Positions 8,036 to 16,533 of a stretch of 38,244 nt of DNA are shown here, one piece after another (positions within the stretch are counted from its first letter, which is position 1; the number at the start of each line of letters is the position of its first letter). The DNA comes from a virus. A model generated the notes under the pieces. The model searched no databases. It saw only the letters and a program-made list of their open reading frames with translations, and was not told the DNA's origin. The stretch lies in the IMG/VR virus record IMGVR_UViG_3300047547_000454, positions 1 to 38,244 of that record; one strand, written 5' to 3'. Position numbers and translations under genes: made by a program.

Positions 8036-8782
8036 TTATGGTGTTGGTAATAGGTTAACGTTTACTCGCCAATCTAAAGTTTCTCCTGCTACACCTGTGA
8101 CCTGTATACGAATAGTTGACGGAGCAACTCCAGGTATGCAATTGAAATCAATGCCTGACAAAGCAGGATCTTCACAGATTGATACATCTATGAAGTCTCC
8201 AAGAGTGATGCTTACAACACCACCCATACAACAAACAGACGTGTTAGCTAAATCAGAAGCGCATAGAGTGCGTGTAGCATTTCCAACAGAGAAAATTGCA
8301 AATACAGATGTGGCTTGATTATTAACTACTGGGATATCAGGAGTTTCATCACTTGTTGCTCCAACTGTTTGCAATGAGTAGCTTGTTGAGCCAAAGACTT
8401 GGAGCTGATTGCTTGAGTTGATGACAATTGATGTGCCATCTACCTGAACTTGAGCGTCCATTTGCCCAGCGCCGCCATTTGTAAATAAAATGGCTCCTGA
8501 TGCTCCACCTTGTACGTCAATGTTTCCCGCAACAGGGGTGACAGGTACTAAATCATCACCAGTTAAGGTATTTAAAGACCCCCCACCAGCCCCTATTAAA
8601 ATCCAAGTTGTACCATTCCAAAACCATAAATCTGCTGGGTTTAAGCTATCATTAAACCATTCTTGACCCGCTGGATATTCATTATCCGCTGAAGTCGGTG
8701 CTCTTTGTGAATGAATTGGAATCGGAAAGCAATCGATTAGAGGTGCTCCAACTCCGTATACTTTAAAAATTCGTGTTCCCAT
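8036..8782 (-). CDS. Putative tail fibre protein at the head of the fibre cluster
   Basis: 248 residues. It begins MGTRIFKVYGVGAPLIDCFP and contains EYPAGQEWFNDS..ADLWFWNGTTWILIG, a module common in phage tail/fibre proteins. It also has an NIDVQGGASGAILFTNGG-type repeat segment and a C-terminal beta domain ending TIRIQVTGVAGETLDW. That end matches the C-terminus of the junction-spanning beta-helix protein (TVRIRVTG..TTYNW). It is the first gene of the leftward fibre cluster. Upstream (8783-8919) is a divergent intergenic region facing the excisionase-like gene, so a fibre-specific promoter may lie there. A structural role is likely; details are unknown. Confidence 0.75.
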   Translation of the reverse strand: MGTRIFKVYGVGAPLIDCFPIPIHSQRAPTSADNEYPAGQEWFNDSLNPADLWFWNGTTWILIGAGGGSLNTLTGDDLVPVTPVAGNIDVQGGASGAILFTNGGAGQMDAQVQVDGTSIVINSSNQLQVFGSTSYSLQTVGATSDETPDIPVVNNQATSVFAIFSVGNATRTLCASDLANTSVCCMGGVVSITLGDFIDVSICEDPALSGIDFNCIPGVAPSTIRIQVTGVAGETLDWRVNVNLLPTP

Positions 8783-8865
8783 TTTTACTCCCTCTCCATA
8801 TTCATAAGCTCAGAATAGGTAATAAATTTTAAATTCATCAAACAATTTTATTCGTGTAACAAATG

Positions 8866-8895
8866 TTGACAAAATATGTGAATAAATGTCATAAA
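8866..8895 (+). promoter_or_regulatory. Candidate promoter for the excisionase-like gene
   Basis: A consensus TTGACA at 8866-8871 is followed after 18 bases by CATAAA at 8890-8895 (a TAAAAT also sits at 8892-8897). AGGAG at 8907-8911 and the ATG at 8920 follow. The surrounding 8783-8919 interval is very AT-rich and separates divergent genes. The -35 is strong and the -10 poor, which would suit a regulated promoter. Confidence 0.45.
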
Positions 8896-8919
8896 ATGTT
8901 AAAAATAGGAGTTTAGAAA

Positions 8920-9204
8920 ATGGAAGAGAAATTTTACTCTGTGAAAGAATACGCTGATTTAATGAAGATTCATGAAAATACAGTGTACAATCACATCAAG
9001 ACTGGACAGCTTCAAGCTTTCAGGATTGGATCTGGTAAAAAGGCATCCTATAGGATCTCAAGCAATGAGATACTAAGGATTCGGGAATTTGATACTCTAA
9101 AAGTTATAGATGAGCTGGTAGAGAAGAAACTATTTAACATCTTGAAGCAGGAAAACTTTCAGGAATGGGTATCTGCTTACTTGGAGAAGCATGATGATGA
9201 GTAA
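8920..9204 (+). CDS. Excisionase-like winged-helix DNA-binding protein (HTH_17 type)
   Basis: 94 residues. The N-terminal 55 residues, FYSVKEYADLMKIHENTVYN then HIKTGQLQAFRIG and SYRISSNEIL, are the standard MerR-like/excisionase helix-turn-helix plus wing. The C-terminal tail is acidic and helical (VIDELVEKKLFNILKQ). AGGAG lies eight bases before the ATG. In temperate phages such proteins steer the integrase towards excision or act as regulators. Here it is about 14 kb from the integrase and inside the late region on the opposite strand. The unusual distance makes a regulatory role for the flanking fibre genes equally possible. Confidence 0.8.
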   Translation: MEEKFYSVKEYADLMKIHENTVYNHIKTGQLQAFRIGSGKKASYRISSNEILRIREFDTLKVIDELVEKKLFNILKQENFQEWVSAYLEKHDDE

Positions 9205-9577
9205 TAACTATTTTAGAGAATATGTGCTTCAAACGCTGAAAGAAAATTTCGGTGAAAGGATACTACAAATTCCTCCATCTCTAGCAATTCCAAACTGTAA
9301 TAGAATTGAAATAGACAAAACACTATTTGAAATAGGTTATGATAATAATTCAATTACTAGAAACACAGATTATATTATTGAAAACCTAATATATGTGATT
9401 AAAGAAAAAGGACTAAACAACTACTTCTTTAACTTTAGTTTTTTCATTCGTCCAGATTTGCTACAAAATAGACCGTGTCTTGTTGCTAGATGTCAATACT
9501 CTTCAGAAAATGTCCCAGAGATAGTTAAAAGGTATGAAGAAAAACAAGAAGCTTTGATGGATCCTAAACTTTCTTAA
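9191..9577 (+). CDS. Hypothetical protein, second gene of the excisionase-like island
   Basis: Up to 128 residues. Three successive ATG codons (9191, 9194, 9197) overlap the end of the previous gene and follow GGAGAAG, so the two genes are translationally coupled. The sequence (NNYFREYVLQTLKENFGERI, later YFFNFSFFIRPDLLQNRP) shows no motif I recognise and no signal peptide. It may be a partner of the HTH protein or a moron product. It converges with the ejection-protein gene ending at 9640, with a 62-base gap that contains T- and A-runs but no clear terminator hairpin. Confidence 0.7.
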   Translation: MMMSNNYFREYVLQTLKENFGERILQIPPSLAIPNCNRIEIDKTLFEIGYDNNSITRNTDYIIENLIYVIKEKGLNNYFFNFSFFIRPDLLQNRPCLVARCQYSSENVPEIVKRYEEKQEALMDPKLS

Positions 9578-9639
9578 TTTTTTCCAAGGATTTGCCAAAA
9601 GCCCTAAGAGATAAGAGAAGCCTTCCAAGAAACCTGCTA

Positions 9640-11034
9640 TCACGTTTTTTTTCTTTTTTTTCTTTTTTCTGCATCCTTTTCCTCTTTAATTCTATTTTTT
9701 TCAGCTTTTGCATCCATTCGCTGCTGTTGTAATTTTATGTTCTTTGCTTCATAGGCTGCATCTAAAGAGAAATAAACAGGCTGATATTTTCCTGAATACT
9801 CCTTCCCTCTCCCCCTTTCTGATTGAAGCCTTTTTACTAGATTTGACATTTCATGACCAATAGGAGATGAAGTCCCTTTTACCCATGACCCAACTAGACT
9901 GTTACCAGTTGTTTTTCTCTTGGCTAAAATATTTGTTAGCATCTCAACATCTTCAGGAGTTATGTTGTTGTAGATATACAAAGACCCATCATGAGGCAGA
10001 TACGCAAGCTGATTTAACTCGGGATCATAACCCGCCCAGTTTACATTGCGTGAAACATCTCCACCTATTTCCTCTTCTATGCCCTTAATCAAATCTTCAT
10101 ATAGTTCGGCTAGATCCTTTTTAGGAAGAGGAGAAGGGATAACTTGGCTAGCCTCTACCTGCTTGAGCTTCCCATTTTCAGAAACAATGGCTTTACCGTT
10201 CCTATTAGCCTGTAAATCCCCTAAATCTCCAGTTGGTGTAACAACTGCATTACCCTTCTCAAAAACCTCTTCTTCCTCTTCTTCGATATCTTCTATTGGA
10301 GGTTCTTGTACAGGGGCTGATTCTTTTGGTTGTTCCCTTTGCAAAGAGAAAACATCCCTTACCATTTCAGCTAGAGGCTTGGCTTGTCCTGATTTTATCT
10401 GTTCATCAAGCCACTTCTTTTGCCCTGGTTTGAGAAAATGTTGATCTAATACGCTCTCTATATCTTCTGGTGATGTGCCGCTTCTTATCATCCCTCGAAC
10501 AGGAGAGATAACGCCCATGTTACTTAATATCTCTATGCTTTTTTGTGGATCCTGAGTAGTGGCTGGCTGTTCTGGGGGTTGTTGGATATCCGTTGGGAGC
10601 TGAGCGGCTTCTTGTATAGGGGGGATATCTGGTTGAGGTGTTGGGGGTTGATCGGTTGGTCTATTCAACAGACCAGAGGCGCTTTGAATGCCTTGAGCAA
10701 TTGCTGGCAATCCTCTGACAGCTCCATATGCACCACCAGCTAAAGCAACTCCAGTCCCTATGTTTTTGGCTAAACCCTTCCAATCCGTGCCTTGGTTGAA
10801 AATTCTTGTGCCTTTTTCCTGTTCTGTTTGACCAGAAAGCATCTGATTTCTTTGGCCGTGGGTAGCATATTTCCCTTTAGTGAGATACTTCAGTATGTCA
10901 TCTTGTGTGTAACCTTGTGATAGGGCAGATTTGATCGTTCTAGCTAGTTTCTTGTTGTTGTTAGATAGCCATCCAACAATTTGAGAGGCATTATAGCCCT
11001 GTGCAAGGGCTGATAACATACTAGAAATCGTCAT
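9640..11034 (-). CDS. Putative virion internal/ejection protein with a KTSC-like domain
   Basis: 464 residues. Starts with ATG at 11034 overlapping the TGA of the upstream gene (ATGA). The N-terminus is helical (MLSALAQGYNASQIVGWLSN). A glycine-rich apolar stretch near residues 90-115 could contact membranes. A proline/glutamine-rich disordered part and an acidic run follow. Around residues 332-390 the pattern WAGYDPELNQLAYLPHDG, then YIYNNITPEDVEML and SLVGSWVKG, resembles a KTSC domain. The C-terminus is a very basic coiled stretch. In podoviruses the genes after the tail nozzle commonly encode proteins ejected with DNA into the cell. That role is inferred from position and composition. Confidence 0.65.
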   Translation of the reverse strand: MTISSMLSALAQGYNASQIVGWLSNNNKKLARTIKSALSQGYTQDDILKYLTKGKYATHGQRNQMLSGQTEQEKGTRIFNQGTDWKGLAKNIGTGVALAGGAYGAVRGLPAIAQGIQSASGLLNRPTDQPPTPQPDIPPIQEAAQLPTDIQQPPEQPATTQDPQKSIEILSNMGVISPVRGMIRSGTSPEDIESVLDQHFLKPGQKKWLDEQIKSGQAKPLAEMVRDVFSLQREQPKESAPVQEPPIEDIEEEEEEVFEKGNAVVTPTGDLGDLQANRNGKAIVSENGKLKQVEASQVIPSPLPKKDLAELYEDLIKGIEEEIGGDVSRNVNWAGYDPELNQLAYLPHDGSLYIYNNITPEDVEMLTNILAKRKTTGNSLVGSWVKGTSSPIGHEMSNLVKRLQSERGRGKEYSGKYQPVYFSLDAAYEAKNIKLQQQRMDAKAEKNRIKEEKDAEKRKKRKKT

Positions 11035-12455
11035 TGTTTCCCTTTGAAAAAGTCAAACACACTTCTTTTGCCTTCCATAATGCTATCTAAATCTAGCCTT
11101 TGTGGAATGGAAAGCTTGTTTCTTTCATTAGCCTGATAATCCGAAAGCTTCAATCTGCCCGATTGAATCGCAATGTTTAAAGCCTCATTGAAAGCTTGAT
11201 CATCGAAATTATTTTGCAGGGCTTTTTCTCTAATGAGCAAAAGAGAATCCTCTGGTGAAATCCTTGATAAGGCATTAGCAAGCTCAAAAGTGGATTTTTC
11301 TCTTTCTTTAGGTGATCCCATATAAACAGTTTCAAATAATGTTTCTTTTGGCTTAGAAGCTTTTGGGATCAATTTTTCTGTATTTGGAGACAAATTGGAA
11401 ACAGCATAAGCCGCTTGCGCAATTCCATAATCCTTCATACCCATTGCATTGAAATACTGGTTTCTAAGCTGATTCTTAATGAGTGATCTTAAGTTTTCTG
11501 GAAGGTCTTTTCTTTCGTCAATTCTTCTTAAATGGTCTTGTACAGATGTTCTTGCATCGTTTAAACGGGTTTGTATCTCACCAGGTCTAAGAATTGATCC
11601 TGTAGGCAAACCCCTTTGACTATTTTCGAATTCTATTAATGGTTGGCCAATTAAAGTGTTGTAAGCTTGTTCTGTATTTGCAAACCTTTCTGAAGCGGGA
11701 GCATCAGCATATTGTCTAGATAACTCTTTCCAGATAGATTTTTCACCTTCTGTCATTTTTCCGTGAGCCTCTCCCAATCTCATTTCAGAATCTTGGAAGA
11801 AATCAATATCTGCTTGTTGTCTAGCTTTTTGGTATTCCTCTATATTGGAAAACCCTTCTTTTTGTGCCTGGTAAAAATCTTTTTGGTATTGCTTTACTTT
11901 ATTGATCTCTTGATCAACCACTTGAGGATTAGTTATCCCTGATGCCCTTAATTTTTGTCTGATAAGCGCTTCTTCTGCTGGACCGATAGGAGTAGGAGGA
12001 GATAAAGGTTTCTGAGGCTTTAAACTCTCTGGAGAGCCAGGAGTTGGAGGAGGTTCAACATTCGGAAAATATCTTTCCCCTAGGGTATTTTGTAATTCTG
12101 AAAAAGATAAAGTGGAGCTATAACCTGGGGGTTGTTGTCCTGATAAATCGGTTCGTTCACTAGAGGATCTAATCTTTTCTGATTCTGCCTGTTGTCGCGC
12201 TGCTAGATCTTGAGATAAGGCTTGATACAGAGGTTGAACATACCTTTCAGCGCCAGGGATTCCAGCAGTTGCGAATATAAGCTTTTGGGCTAATTGGCCA
12301 GGGGTTGTATCTGCTGGAAGGTCTCCTAATCCAGAAATAGCATTTTGAAGCATTCCCCTTTGAAGACCTATTTCTGACCCTCTTCCAATTCCCTCTCTAA
12401 GGGCTTGGCCTATTTCATTACCGATATTTGTTTTTTGAGGTAGGATTTGAACCAT
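11031..12455 (-). CDS. Putative virion internal/ejection protein
   Basis: 474 residues from the ATG at 12455 (MVQILPQKTNIGNEIGQALR); the frame is open further upstream but that part overlaps the previous gene. The sequence is mostly helical with long glutamine/glutamate-rich segments (IEEYQKARQQADIDFFQ), a proline-rich linker near residues 115-160, and no transmembrane helix. Such long alpha-helical proteins between the nozzle and fibre genes of P22/T7-like phages are usually DNA-ejection proteins (compare P22 gp20/gp16 by position). No enzyme motif is visible. Its ribosome site is weak (GAG), so translation may depend on the preceding gene, which stops seven bases earlier. Confidence 0.65.
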   Translation of the reverse strand: MVQILPQKTNIGNEIGQALREGIGRGSEIGLQRGMLQNAISGLGDLPADTTPGQLAQKLIFATAGIPGAERYVQPLYQALSQDLAARQQAESEKIRSSSERTDLSGQQPPGYSSTLSFSELQNTLGERYFPNVEPPPTPGSPESLKPQKPLSPPTPIGPAEEALIRQKLRASGITNPQVVDQEINKVKQYQKDFYQAQKEGFSNIEEYQKARQQADIDFFQDSEMRLGEAHGKMTEGEKSIWKELSRQYADAPASERFANTEQAYNTLIGQPLIEFENSQRGLPTGSILRPGEIQTRLNDARTSVQDHLRRIDERKDLPENLRSLIKNQLRNQYFNAMGMKDYGIAQAAYAVSNLSPNTEKLIPKASKPKETLFETVYMGSPKEREKSTFELANALSRISPEDSLLLIREKALQNNFDDQAFNEALNIAIQSGRLKLSDYQANERNKLSIPQRLDLDSIMEGKRSVFDFFKGKQ

Positions 12456-12462
12456 TTTTTTC

Positions 12463-13098
12463 TCACAGTAATAAAGGAAGGAGTTTTGCCATGCTTGCCA
12501 TTCCAGCAGCTTGACCGGCTCCTCCTGCAAATCCTGATGTTAATCCCCCGAAAAGACCAGTAGAGCCAGGTTGATACAGATTTTCGAATGATCTTGATCC
12601 AAGTCCAAGATTTGCTAGGTTTGTATAGTTTCCCATAGCTTGCTGCGCTGCATTCTGCTGCATTTGAGCATACAAGTTAGAAAGGTTGCTTTGAAATTGA
12701 CTTGCAGCACCGCCTAGAGCCTGACCGAATCCAGAAGATCCTAAAGCTCCTCCACCAAGACCACCACCTAACCCTGCAAATCTCTCTGCTAATCGTGGTA
12801 CTGTTTGTTCTTGGAATTCTGTTCTGAAAGGGGCTGCAAATTGGTCAAAAGATCCTCTATCACCGCTAAGTATTCGAGACAAGTAGTTTTGAGATTGGGA
12901 ATAATTCCCGCCAACTCCACCACCCATGCCCAATTGGCCAAGCAGTGATGATAAAGCTTGCTGCTGTTCAGGTGTATAAGTAGGGGCTTGTATAAGCTCA
13001 TCCTTATCCCCAAATAGAGCACTTCCTATTCTGTCGAAAATGCCAGTTTTCTTGTTTAACCAATTTCCGCCAGGGGCTAACAATGGAGATAGACTCAT
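12463..13098 (-). CDS. Glycine-rich putative ejection/DNA-transfer protein
   Basis: 211 residues from the ATG at 13098. AGAGG lies six bases upstream; a GTG two codons earlier falls in that ribosome site and is not used. The N-terminus MSLSPLLAPGGNWLNKKTG is followed by QQALSSLLGQLGMGGGVGG and a long Gly/Ala/Gln-rich region (GLGGGLGGGALGSSGFG) with a hydrophobic end (MASMAKLLPLLL). Proteins of this composition and position are found in podoviruses as small internal virion or DNA-transfer proteins. The apolar tail may insert into a membrane during ejection. The assignment rests on gene order and composition. Confidence 0.65.
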   Translation of the reverse strand: MSLSPLLAPGGNWLNKKTGIFDRIGSALFGDKDELIQAPTYTPEQQQALSSLLGQLGMGGGVGGNYSQSQNYLSRILSGDRGSFDQFAAPFRTEFQEQTVPRLAERFAGLGGGLGGGALGSSGFGQALGGAASQFQSNLSNLYAQMQQNAAQQAMGNYTNLANLGLGSRSFENLYQPGSTGLFGGLTSGFAGGAGQAAGMASMAKLLPLLL

Positions 13099-13147
13099 AC
13101 ACACCTCTTTTTCTTTATCTTATGCGATAAAAAAAGTAATATCAAAA

Positions 13148-13624
13148 TTAATTTTTCAGGTATTCACAGACAGCTAAAACAGATGTTAAGTCCGTTGCTG
13201 CAAGTGGATTCGTGAAAAATATATCGGTAGTGGTTAGATAAATCGTTGGATATCCCATGACGGAAAAGAATTCTGGAACTGTGCTCGTGCATCCTGCATA
13301 GATCAATGTAGCCCTTGCTATTCCTACAATGTTATGAGGAAAGTTAACAGTTGCACCCGCTAGAATGTTTCCACCATTCAGCACCGTGAGATCAAAGCAT
13401 TTTCTGTATACGTTAGATGAAACCGTTGTTGTGGATACGTTGTATAGGCTGGAATTTGCAAACTCTTGAGAAGAAAATAGACCCCCGATCTTTGTGTTAA
13501 CAACATTGGATACTCTCTTAGAAAAAAGTTCTATTTCTTCTAGGAACCTTTCTTGGTCTTTTGGGAAGTCTATTGAGATAGGAAGCTGATTTGTCAATAG
13601 AGGCTGATCTGATGAAAAACTCAC
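13148..13624 (-). CDS. Putative tail protein
   Basis: 158 residues from a GTG at 13624 whose last bases overlap the TGA of the nozzle gene (GTGA), indicating translational coupling. The N-terminal helix (FPKDQERFLEEIELFSKRVS) is followed by an all-beta part with RKCFDLTVLNGGNILAG and YPTIYLTTTDIFFTNP. Phages of this kind often carry a small beta-rich protein immediately after the nozzle gene, possibly a tail knob or fibre-adaptor. No homologue comes to mind with certainty. It is part of the tail operon by position. Confidence 0.65.
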   Translation of the reverse strand: MSFSSDQPLLTNQLPISIDFPKDQERFLEEIELFSKRVSNVVNTKIGGLFSSQEFANSSLYNVSTTTVSSNVYRKCFDLTVLNGGNILAGATVNFPHNIVGIARATLIYAGCTSTVPEFFSVMGYPTIYLTTTDIFFTNPLAATDLTSVLAVCEYLKN

Positions 13625-15924
13625 TGGGTTAATCCTCCTCCAGGTCTAGTCCAAGCATTAATCCCCAGCAATGTCCAAGCCTGTGCATGAGTTTCTAAAA
13701 GGTTCATAAGCTCATTGCTATATGTTATGTTTATGCTGCAAAATTGACCAACGGTTGTCGCATAGAAAGAATACCATGCATAATCAGATGTGGTTGCAGG
13801 AGGATAGAAGGTATTTGTAGGCGCTGAACTCATGTTCTTATTACCAACTAGGATATTTCCAACCACTGATGTGCTTGCATTAAGAAGCAAATTGATAGTC
13901 ATTTGAGCTTGTGAGGTCACTTCTACAAGGAAATCTATATGAGAAATCTTTGTTTGAAGCCCTTTATCTTGGTAGAGACCAAAATCCTTTGTAATCACGT
14001 TCAGTCTTGGAAAGATGGTTATATTTCCACAACCTGCATATATCACAGGAGTTGTTGGAGTAAATGGGAATGGGTAGACATACTGTTTTGTGATAGGATC
14101 TAGTTTTAAGAGTCCGAATGTGTTCTGATCTATTACGTGCACTCCAAAAAGCTGCCCATTTAAGTCAGTTGCAACAGGCAAGAATGTAACAGAGTCTATG
14201 AAATGCATATCATTGATCTGTATTACCTCTTCATTTTGCAGGTTGTGGTCAGGGCTGGTTACAGTAATAGGATTTGTTGTAAGATCGATATCTTGGACGA
14301 ATAGGGTTTGCTGGTCGGGCAGCTGCCAGTTGTATAGAAATATAAATCCCTGTTGATTGCCTCCTGTAACGGAAGGGAATAGAGCTTGATTTTCACCTGA
14401 ATCCCAGAATACATCATAATCATCCCAGTATACATCCGTGCTATCCCATGTTAAATCTTCGCTTAGCTGAAACTTACCAAATGCTGTTACATTATCGCGA
14501 AAGACTGACCAAGCTCCAGTTCGATAATTATATGTTAATACTTTGTTTGGAAATTTTATGTTAACACCAGGTGCTGCTTCTGTGTTGGAATCGGGATAAC
14601 ACCAATATACAATTTCATTTCTATAGTCTCTAGCTCCCCAAACGCGTTTAACCCCGTCATTTTCATTCTCTATCTCAAACACCTGATCTGGTATGTCTAG
14701 ATCGATTCTATCCGATCCTGTGCCATTTGAAGCGGTAATTGCTTTGTCGCCAACTGACAACATTTGGTTTTCAAATAAAACTTGTGAGAAAGTAGACTCT
14801 GATCCGAAATCAGAGGATATCCTTTCCCAAATGAATGGCATCCCATATTCGCCTACATATCTAAGCTGCCATGTCGTCTGTTCAAACTGGACAACTAGGG
14901 TATTCTTAACGAATATAGCCCCAACGATTGCCTCTGCTGTTGGAGCATCTATTAAACCACCCTTTCCAAATATGTCCCCTCTCCATGCATCTACTTGAAT
15001 GGGTGAGCCAAGCTGTGAGAACCTGCAACGGTTTTGTATGTTAACAGCACCACCCGCGCCCCCTGCTGTTAACCCTTCCCAGCAATTCAATGCAAGGAGC
15101 CTGCCATAGTAAGGAACAAGGATTCTACAGCTAAAAAGAGAGTCATTAGCAGTGATTAAAGGAACAAAGTTTGTCCATGTAGCCCCATCAGTATACCTCA
15201 TGGGGTTTGCTGCTGTGCTAACAAAGTTGGTTACAAAAAACAACTTGTCTTGAGGAGCTGCCCCACGATAGTTGCAAGCTTGAAAAAAGTCTGAATCGGT
15301 TGAGTCCCATGCAGTCCCAGGGATGAACTCATCAAACCCAGAACCGTTCCATGCATAAGCATAATGCTGATCGAACCATAGAGTTTGTTCGTCATTGAGT
15401 TGAAAGATATCTCTTAGATGAATCCCCATGCATGGCAATGCTGGGAAGTATTGAATATTGGCTGTGACAGTCGTGCCAAGAGGAGGTATAACTGTAAAAT
15501 TCAATACAACCTGACCAGTTGTATAGATAACATATCCGCTTGAGATGGTATATACCCCTGATGTCATTACAAGAACACCATCGCCGTTCACATCTTCATA
15601 TATAGTCTCATTGGCTCCGCCTAAGTCTATTACGATCTCGACACTACCACATTGAAGCTCTGCATTGGGTTCAGTGGGTCTAAATGAAGATAAGATATCG
15701 GGATTATTATAGACGGCTGTTCCATCAGTGACAGCAAGAGAAATGTTTGTCACTTCACGTCTGAGCCTTCCAAGGAACTTAACCCCATTCCTTTTTTTTA
15801 CTCTTTCTCTCCATACAAAGGCATTTTCCAAAGTTTGCCACGCTTGATCGGGTAACAAAAAAGGCTTTTTGTTTTTCTGTAACCCTGATGAAATCCCCGT
15901 GATAAACTTAGGTATTAAGGCCAT
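13621..15924 (-). CDS. Tail hub/nozzle protein, P22 gp10-like
   Basis: 767 residues. It begins MALIPKFITGISSGLQKNKK, then PFLLPDQAWQTLENAFVWRE and RVKKRNGVKFLGRL, the characteristic opening of phage nozzle proteins. These have a long beta-propeller body with WFDQHYAYAWNGSGF, MRYTDGATW and AWRGDIFGKGG segments. It would form the hexameric tail nozzle that closes the packaged capsid. It follows the adaptor gene (16534-17817) with one small gene between, matching the usual adaptor-nozzle order. Its ATG is directly next to the TAG of the preceding gene. Size is above P22 gp10 (about 470 residues) and close to T7 gp12 (about 790). Confidence 0.8.
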   Translation of the reverse strand: MALIPKFITGISSGLQKNKKPFLLPDQAWQTLENAFVWRERVKKRNGVKFLGRLRREVTNISLAVTDGTAVYNNPDILSSFRPTEPNAELQCGSVEIVIDLGGANETIYEDVNGDGVLVMTSGVYTISSGYVIYTTGQVVLNFTVIPPLGTTVTANIQYFPALPCMGIHLRDIFQLNDEQTLWFDQHYAYAWNGSGFDEFIPGTAWDSTDSDFFQACNYRGAAPQDKLFFVTNFVSTAANPMRYTDGATWTNFVPLITANDSLFSCRILVPYYGRLLALNCWEGLTAGGAGGAVNIQNRCRFSQLGSPIQVDAWRGDIFGKGGLIDAPTAEAIVGAIFVKNTLVVQFEQTTWQLRYVGEYGMPFIWERISSDFGSESTFSQVLFENQMLSVGDKAITASNGTGSDRIDLDIPDQVFEIENENDGVKRVWGARDYRNEIVYWCYPDSNTEAAPGVNIKFPNKVLTYNYRTGAWSVFRDNVTAFGKFQLSEDLTWDSTDVYWDDYDVFWDSGENQALFPSVTGGNQQGFIFLYNWQLPDQQTLFVQDIDLTTNPITVTSPDHNLQNEEVIQINDMHFIDSVTFLPVATDLNGQLFGVHVIDQNTFGLLKLDPITKQYVYPFPFTPTTPVIYAGCGNITIFPRLNVITKDFGLYQDKGLQTKISHIDFLVEVTSQAQMTINLLLNASTSVVGNILVGNKNMSSAPTNTFYPPATTSDYAWYSFYATTVGQFCSINITYSNELMNLLETHAQAWTLLGINAWTRPGGGLTQ

Positions 15925-16533
15925 CTATACAAGTCCAAAAGCTAGATAGGTAAATGATACGTTTGTTGCAACCCCATTTAAATCAGATGTTGTCAATGTA
16001 AAATTGTTATTATTGGGTGTGGATAATACTTGTGCAAATCTTCGTGCTGCTGGGGATGGACTTTCTATGGTGAGTTGAATGCTTTGAGGTGCACCAGTAA
16101 ATGGAATTGCAAAAGGTACAACTGTTCCTGATGGGAAGCCGCCAGCTTGTGTAGCTGATCCCCATGTAACTCTTGCTGCGCCTAGGGTTAGGCTATATTG
16201 CAAAAATGGATTTCCGCCTATCAAGATATTACTAGTGGTTAAAAATGGAGTGCAATTGATAGGTGTTCCATTATTCTCTGGTCTCATAAAGAGAGCAGGG
16301 ACAGCTCCCAAAAGCTTGCAATATACTGCTACTTCATTGGCTGCTGTTGTTGGGTCTGTTGTGGGAACATGAATAGGATACGTTGATTTGTTGTGCTTCC
16401 CTTCCCCTACGAGGTTAGGAGCTATATGATCTTGAGATACCACGTTATAGTAGTTTGAGAAGTTGTTTAGAACCTGCGTTCTGGAAGCTCCAAGGCTTTG
16501 TCCAGAGGCTGGTATACCTGGCGTGAATGTCAT
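15925..16533 (-). CDS. Putative tail protein between adaptor and nozzle
   Basis: 202 residues. MTFTPGIPASGQSLGASRTQ, VLNNFSNYYNVVSQDHIAPN and GKHNKSTYPIH open the protein. The N-terminal GQSLGASRTQVLNNF motif recurs in tail or head-closure proteins of related metagenomic podoviruses. The rest is beta-rich (TIESPSPAARRFAQVL, SFTYLAFGLV). AGGAGG precedes the ATG, which abuts the TAG of the adaptor gene. It is likely a minor tail component such as a plug or fibre-attachment protein. I cannot name a specific family. Confidence 0.65.
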   Translation of the reverse strand: MTFTPGIPASGQSLGASRTQVLNNFSNYYNVVSQDHIAPNLVGEGKHNKSTYPIHVPTTDPTTAANEVAVYCKLLGAVPALFMRPENNGTPINCTPFLTTSNILIGGNPFLQYSLTLGAARVTWGSATQAGGFPSGTVVPFAIPFTGAPQSIQLTIESPSPAARRFAQVLSTPNNNNFTLTTSDLNGVATNVSFTYLAFGLV